A stretch of DNA of 64,000 nucleotides from Flavobacteriia bacterium. GTDB taxonomy: Bacteria > Bacteroidota > Bacteroidia > Flavobacteriales_D > Crocinitomicaceae. The stretch covers positions 18,065 to 82,064 of the forward strand of contig CANFUT010000020.1 in NCBI GenBank assembly GCA_947450325.1, given 5' to 3'. Shown in pieces: positions 60,082 through 64,000 of this stretch (its first letter is position 1; each line of letters opens with the position of its first letter). Under the pieces are notes generated by a model. The model was not told the origin of the DNA and did no database searches. It worked only from the letters and a program-made list of their open reading frames with translations. The translations under genes were made by a program, and so were the position numbers.

Positions 60082-61416
60082 ATGCGAATTTTACTTACAA
60101 TTCTTTTATTATTCCCCTTTTTATCAAATGCACAAAATGAGTATTCCACAAGAGAATTAAATCCATTTGTATTTTACAATTACCAGAGAAATTGTTTTAC
60201 CATCATTGATGATTCAACAGGCTGTCACGAATATAATCCCACAAAAAAACAATGGGAAACTCGTAAACTAAAAATGGTCATTGACGAACCTTTCTCTAAA
60301 TTTCTAGAAAACTTTGTGGTTTTACACGAAAAAAATTCGGAAATATTTTTTGTAGATCGCGGTTGTGGACAAGTTTATATTTTGAAGAATGATAGCATTT
60401 ATAGACACGACCATTCTTTTCATCATCAAAACCAATTTGGAGGCTTATTTTTCATTTACAACAATGAACCTCATATTTTTGGTGGTTATGGTTTATTCAC
60501 CTACAAAAATATAATAACGAGGTATGATTTAGAAGATCGAGAATGGTATCATTATGAAATTAAAGGAGATTCACCGAAACCTAGAAAAGCAGCTAAAGGA
60601 AATTTTGTGAATGGAAAATTATATGTTTTTGGAGGAGAACGTTTTTTGTATGATAAAAAAACAAACTATTTTGACTGTTGGGTTTTTGATTTTAAAACTT
60701 TGAAGTGGACAAATATTGGTAATACCAATAATAGCCCAACTTCTCAAATGGAAAGTGAAAACCTTAATATTACTTTTTCTGAAGAGTACTTGATCTCTCC
60801 CACTTTGATATATCAATTTAATTTTCCTAAAAATAAAATAGAAATATTTAAAAATCCATTTTCTTCCAAGCTGAAAAACATAATAAAATTCGACAACTTA
60901 AGCTTGTTATATAAAATAGATCACCATGGAGATTTTTCTAAATTTGAAATTGTAGATAATTATCATTTGGTTCATCGTTCAAGCATTGATATAGTAAAAC
61001 AAATAGAACCTAACTCCAAACCTTTAATATTAATCGCTATTATTTCCTTTATTTGTTTAGTGATTCTTTGTTTTGTTTTGAAAAGCAGATTTAAACGAAA
61101 AGTAAAAACTTCTAAACATTCTTTTGATCCCATGGAATTAAAATTGCTTGCGCTTTTCTTCGAAAATGAAAATCAAGGAATTGAAATTTCACTCATCAAT
61201 GACATTGTCAATCAAGACAATCCATCTATTGATACCTTGAAAAAAAGACGTGAAAATCTAGTTAGAGAATTAAAAAGTAAAATCTCAAAAGAATGTAAAA
61301 TTCCTGTGGAGACTGTCTTTCTCGAAGAAAAAAGCGCACTTGATAAACGCATTAAAATCATGAAATTGAATCCTGTTGTTTTAAAGCGTTACGCAGGATT
61401 ATTTGATGCAAACTAA
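60082..61416 (+). CDS. Kelch-repeat / transmembrane / cytoplasmic domain protein
   Basis: 444 aa. Signal peptide about 1-17 (LLTILLLFPFLSNAQ). A periplasmic beta-propeller region with Kelch repeats lies at about 85-260 (EPHIFGGYGLFTYKNIITRY, GKLYVFGGERFLYD, CWVFDFKTLKWTNIG). One membrane helix is at about 314-333 (PLILIAIISFICLVILCFVL). The cytosolic part of about 105 residues (LKLLALFFENENQGIEISLI, SIDTLKKRRENLVRELKSKI) could be a winged-helix-like DNA-binding domain. This makes it a possible one-component membrane regulator; the helix-turn-helix call is inference. A -7 variant TACATTCG lies at 60059. Confidence 0.72.
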   Translation: MRILLTILLLFPFLSNAQNEYSTRELNPFVFYNYQRNCFTIIDDSTGCHEYNPTKKQWETRKLKMVIDEPFSKFLENFVVLHEKNSEIFFVDRGCGQVYILKNDSIYRHDHSFHHQNQFGGLFFIYNNEPHIFGGYGLFTYKNIITRYDLEDREWYHYEIKGDSPKPRKAAKGNFVNGKLYVFGGERFLYDKKTNYFDCWVFDFKTLKWTNIGNTNNSPTSQMESENLNITFSEEYLISPTLIYQFNFPKNKIEIFKNPFSSKLKNIIKFDNLSLLYKIDHHGDFSKFEIVDNYHLVHRSSIDIVKQIEPNSKPLILIAIISFICLVILCFVLKSRFKRKVKTSKHSFDPMELKLLALFFENENQGIEISLINDIVNQDNPSIDTLKKRRENLVRELKSKISKECKIPVETVFLEEKSALDKRIKIMKLNPVVLKRYAGLFDAN

Positions 61417-61566
61417 ATAGGAGAAAATAGGGGAATCATTTGATTTCACGTGATATTTTGATTTAGGGGATTATTTGTTTTGATATTTGAATAAGTAATT
61501 TCTGGTATTACTATCAGTATTCAAATATTAAAAAACATTCATACCTAAAAGTATGGAAGATTAGCT

Positions 61567-62049
61567 ATGTATAAAATCAGTCGATTTATTATTCTTTTTC
61601 TGATTTTTCAGACAAAAGGAACTCTCTTTTCTCAAAGAATTACTAATTCAGTAATTGGATCTTTAGGCTCTTCGTCAAATACCGATGGAACTATTTACCA
61701 GCAATCAATTGGTCAACCTGCTATTGTTACAAACGAAAAGAATGATGGAACAGGCTTAAGACAAGGATTTCTGCAACCATTCACTTTTACTGTTGAGAGT
61801 AATGAGTTGGACGTTCATTTATTTCCCAATCCTAACCAAGGTGAATTTGCTTTTCAAGTAAATGTGGAGAATGATGCCAAGTTTAATTATCAACTTTTTG
61901 ATCAAAGTGGAAAATTAATCGAATTTAATTCCGCTGTCGGTAACTCTTTGGTTCCGGTTAAAATTTCAAACCCTGCGCAAGGCCTGTACCATCTCAAAGT
62001 AAATACTGACAGTAAAACATCCTCTTTTAAAATTATCGTAATTCCTTAA
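61567..62049 (+). CDS. Small secreted T9SS type A sorting-domain protein
   Basis: 160 aa. Signal peptide about 1-25 (IILFLIFQTKGTLFSQ). A short N-terminal part IGSLGSSSNTDGTIYQQSIG, then QGFLQPFTF, is a recurrent prelude in Bacteroidota secreted proteins. The sorting domain starts HLFPNPNQGEFAFQVNV (about 85) and ends GLYHLKVNTDSKTSSFKIIV. Nearly half the protein is the sorting domain. First gene of a tight cluster (4 nt and 10 nt to the next two genes). Confidence 0.87.
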   Translation: MYKISRFIILFLIFQTKGTLFSQRITNSVIGSLGSSSNTDGTIYQQSIGQPAIVTNEKNDGTGLRQGFLQPFTFTVESNELDVHLFPNPNQGEFAFQVNVENDAKFNYQLFDQSGKLIEFNSAVGNSLVPVKISNPAQGLYHLKVNTDSKTSSFKIIVIP

Positions 62050-62053
62050 ATCA

Positions 62054-62671
62054 ATGAAAGCAATACTACTAACACTCCTAATATTTGGGTCTTTACAAAT
62101 TTTCAGTCAAAAAGATTTGAGATTAAACCTTTTTTATGGGAAAAATGCAACTAACTTTATTTTCAAAGACGGTTTAATCAACAAGTCAACGAAGTACGCT
62201 TTTGGAGAATTCTATGGATTAAGTCTAGGAATAAAAGTTGCGCCAAAACAATCTTTTCGACCAGAAATTAATTTTTATCAAGCCGGTGCCAATTCGACTT
62301 TTAACGGTGTTCCGTTAAATTGGAAACTTGATTATGTAGGCGTAGGTTCTGCTTATTTAGTAAAAATAGTGGGTAAAGACAGTGCTAAATTTAATTTGTC
62401 AACAGGCGCGTTTTTTAGTTTAGACTACCTACTCAAAGGAAAGCAGGCTATTGGAATAAACAACTACAATATCATTAGAGAAAACTCACTAGAGCGATAT
62501 AATATTACTTCTGCTTTTTTACTAAATGGAACATACAAAGTGACCGAAAGTCTTTTTCTAAATTTTGAATATCGATTCAATTTTGGGTTGAACAACATTG
62601 AAAAAGACCAAAATGAAAAAACAAGAAATATCGGAAATACTGGAGCAATTGGTATTTCATTTAAATTATAA
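62054..62671 (+). CDS. Probable outer-membrane beta-barrel protein
   Basis: 205 aa. Signal peptide about 1-18 ([15 protein letters not shown]). About eight to ten amphipathic strands with aromatic girdles: [89 protein letters not shown], and the terminal strand IGISFKL ending in a barrel-like signature. Similar to PorT/OmpW-type small barrels. Likely in one operon with its neighbours (4 nt and 10 nt gaps). Confidence 0.75.
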   Translation: MKAILLTLLIFGSLQIFSQKDLRLNLFYGKNATNFIFKDGLINKSTKYAFGEFYGLSLGIKVAPKQSFRPEINFYQAGANSTFNGVPLNWKLDYVGVGSAYLVKIVGKDSAKFNLSTGAFFSLDYLLKGKQAIGINNYNIIRENSLERYNITSAFLLNGTYKVTESLFLNFEYRFNFGLNNIEKDQNEKTRNIGNTGAIGISFKL

Positions 62672-62681
62672 AATCTACACT

Positions 62682-64000
62682 ATGAAACAGTTATTTACAT
62701 TATTCAGCATTTTATTTGCGAGTACAATAACCCTTTTGGCGCAAGCACCACCCCAAGGAATCAATTATCAAGCAGTGGTTTACATGGATGGAAGCGACAG
62801 CCAACCGGGAACGAACATATCAGGACAACTTTTAACCAAGCAAAACATTTCTGTCCAATTTAGTATTTTGAAATCTTCTGTGTCAGGAACGGTGGTGTAC
62901 AAAGAAATACATCAAGTGCAAACAGATGAATTTGGAATGTTTTCATTGATTATTGGGCAAGGAAACTCCAATGGCACGAGTGCTTTTCCAGCAATTGACT
63001 GGGGAGCAGACATCTACTTTTTAAAAGTAGAATTAGATAAAAAAGCAGGTGGTGATTTTAAACTTATGTCAACACAACAATTGTGGAGTGTGCCTTATTC
63101 TCTTTACAGTGAAGAATCAAGGTATGCTGCAACAGCAGGAAATGGAATTACCAATGTTTCAGATAATGGAGACGGTACAATAACAATTACTTATTTTGAC
63201 GGTACAACCTATACATCTCCAATTTTGAGCGGATTGACTGGACCGCAGGGAATTCAAGGCCCAATTGGATTACAGGGAGCTACAGGAAACAATGGTCAAA
63301 ATACGTTAGTAAAGACAACCAATGAAGCTGTGGGAACAAATTGTATTAATGGAGGAGTAAAAGTAGAGTATGGATTAGATGAAAACAATAATGGAATCTT
63401 GGAATCAACTGAAATTAACACTTCTTTGACAAAATATGTTTGCGATGGTGATCAAGGGATTGCAGGAATAAATGGACAAAATACAATTGTAAAAACTTCT
63501 ACAGAAACAGCAAGTGCAAATTGTATTAATGGAGGCGTAAAAATTGAATATGGATTAGATGTCAATAACAATAATATTCTTGATTTAACTGAGATTAATA
63601 TAGCCCTTACAAAGTACATTTGCAATGGAAATAATGGATTAAATGGTGCACAAGGTTCTCCAGGAATAGATGGACAAATTGGGCCTCATGGAATAGATGG
63701 TGTTGACGGAAAAAATACTCTAGCAAAAACAACTTCAGAATCTGCAGGTGCAAACTGTTCTGCAGGTGGTGTAAAAGTCGAATATGGACTAGATGCAAAC
63801 AGCAACAACGTACTTGATGCGACTGAAATTAATGCAACATTGACTAGATACATTTGCAATGGAACAGCTGGAGCAACGGGCACTCAAGGCGCGACTGGAC
63901 CACAAGGATTACAAGGAGTTGCGGGACCAGCCGGTGCGATAGGTACACAAGGACCAATCGGTTTAACTGGACCAGCTGGGGCGACAGGTGCTACTGGAAC
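62682..64000 (+). CDS. Collagen-like / DUF7151-repeat secreted protein, 3'-truncated by the window
   Basis: At least 439 aa, open at the right edge. Signal peptide about 1-21 ([17 protein letters not shown]), then an N-domain starting [12 protein letters not shown] (about 22-185), common in Bacteroidota. Gly-X-Y stretches at about 188-204, 257-264, 317-342 and from 395 on ([33 protein letters not shown]). Three 52-residue units lie between them (205-256, 265-316, 343-394), each with Nx[17 protein letters not shown] or similar, an acidic loop like [14 protein letters not shown], and a final Cys. Likely a surface fibre or adhesin; T9SS export is expected but the C-terminus is not visible. Confidence 0.88.
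   Translation, partial: MKQLFTLFSILFASTITLLAQAPPQGINYQAVVYMDGSDSQPGTNISGQLLTKQNISVQFSILKSSVSGTVVYKEIHQVQTDEFGMFSLIIGQGNSNGTSAFPAIDWGADIYFLKVELDKKAGGDFKLMSTQQLWSVPYSLYSEESRYAATAGNGITNVSDNGDGTITITYFDGTTYTSPILSGLTGPQGIQGPIGLQGATGNNGQNTLVKTTNEAVGTNCINGGVKVEYGLDENNNGILESTEINTSLTKYVCDGDQGIAGINGQNTIVKTSTETASANCINGGVKIEYGLDVNNNNILDLTEINIALTKYICNGNNGLNGAQGSPGIDGQIGPHGIDGVDGKNTLAKTTSESAGANCSAGGVKVEYGLDANSNNVLDATEINATLTRYICNGTAGATGTQGATGPQGLQGVAGPAGAIGTQGPIGLTGPAGATGATG

Noticed and set aside
63241..64000. Repeat-rich DNA considered as a CRISPR-like or satellite array
   Set aside because: It is an open reading frame encoding Gly-X-Y and 52-residue protein repeats; nucleotide repeats follow codons.
1..64000. 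tRNA, rRNA, insertion sequence or prophage genes
   Set aside because: No cloverleaf-like segments, transposase or phage proteins were recognised by eye; a tRNA scan would be needed to exclude a missed tRNA.

Overview
The window is 64 kb of a low-GC Bacteroidota chromosome, most likely Flavobacteriales (perhaps Crocinitomicaceae-like; the family is inference). The evidence is the TAnnTTTG -7 promoter element in front of many genes, A-rich leaders instead of strong Shine-Dalgarno sites, several secreted proteins with type IX secretion (T9SS) C-terminal sorting domains, a TonB-dependent receptor with a carboxypeptidase-like N-domain, an SDR-type threonine dehydrogenase, and the flavobacterial neighbours DUF6341/DUF6427-like and purH-mreBCD. 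No tRNA, rRNA, CRISPR array, transposase or prophage gene was seen.

Layout. 1-5.9 kb: the end of a YyaL/DUF255 gene, a TonB-dependent receptor with a small TPR-like partner, and a reverse-strand ECF sigma/anti-sigma pair. 6-15.1 kb: kbl, a GAF/5xPAS/SpoIIE phosphatase, a GH3-family adenylating enzyme, a universal stress protein, thiamine pyrophosphokinase and dusB. 15.3-21.9 kb: a relic of a T9SS sorting domain, a lipoprotein, a nidogen-domain T9SS protein, a photolyase/cryptochrome, the threonine dehydrogenase that partners Kbl, a MORN protein and ispD. 22-27.5 kb: two small conserved membrane proteins, purQ, purD, a CBS-domain transporter and a membrane protein. 27.5-30 kb: accessory intergenic DNA (REP-like inverted repeats, an AGAC-heptad array) around yqhD and a bacilliredoxin. 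30-44.4 kb: a HemJ-like protein, GT39, an enoyl-CoA hydratase, a flippase, DUF2911, a T9SS esterase, a TonB-C protein, a tiny protein that is almost only a type B sorting domain, a DksA-like protein, lspA, a long PurF-like enzyme, a second AGAC-heptad array, an orphan histidine kinase and gpmI. 44.8-54 kb: a non-catalytic SUMF1 protein overlapping an ECF sigma gene and a probable anti-sigma, several small secreted or lipoprotein genes, a second SUMF1 protein with an unusual leader region, and an alpha-solenoid protein. 54-58.1 kb: purH-mreB-mreC-mreD on the reverse strand. 58.3-64 kb: lipoprotein and secreted proteins, a Kelch/transmembrane/cytoplasmic-domain protein, and a three-gene secretion cluster ending in an open collagen-like/DUF7151 repeat protein.

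How the genes work together. Purine synthesis (purQ, purD, purH, PurF-like) and threonine catabolism (SDR Tdh plus Kbl) are represented but scattered. Envelope functions dominate: MreBCD, LspA, flippase, GT39, TonB receptor and T9SS cargo. Two independent ECF sigma/anti-sigma modules suggest envelope or secretion-linked regulation.

Most promising unexplained signals: (1) a reverse-strand element at 52.17-52.36 kb with a promoter, a 5' palindrome, two tandem terminators and a possible anti-terminator pairing; (2) two related AGACNNN 7-nt-period arrays; (3) the stand-alone type B sorting-domain protein; (4) predicted leaderless transcripts; (5) the Kelch/TM/putative winged-helix protein beside a T9SS and calcium-loop repeat cluster. 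All functional calls come from reading the sequence; no database search was run.
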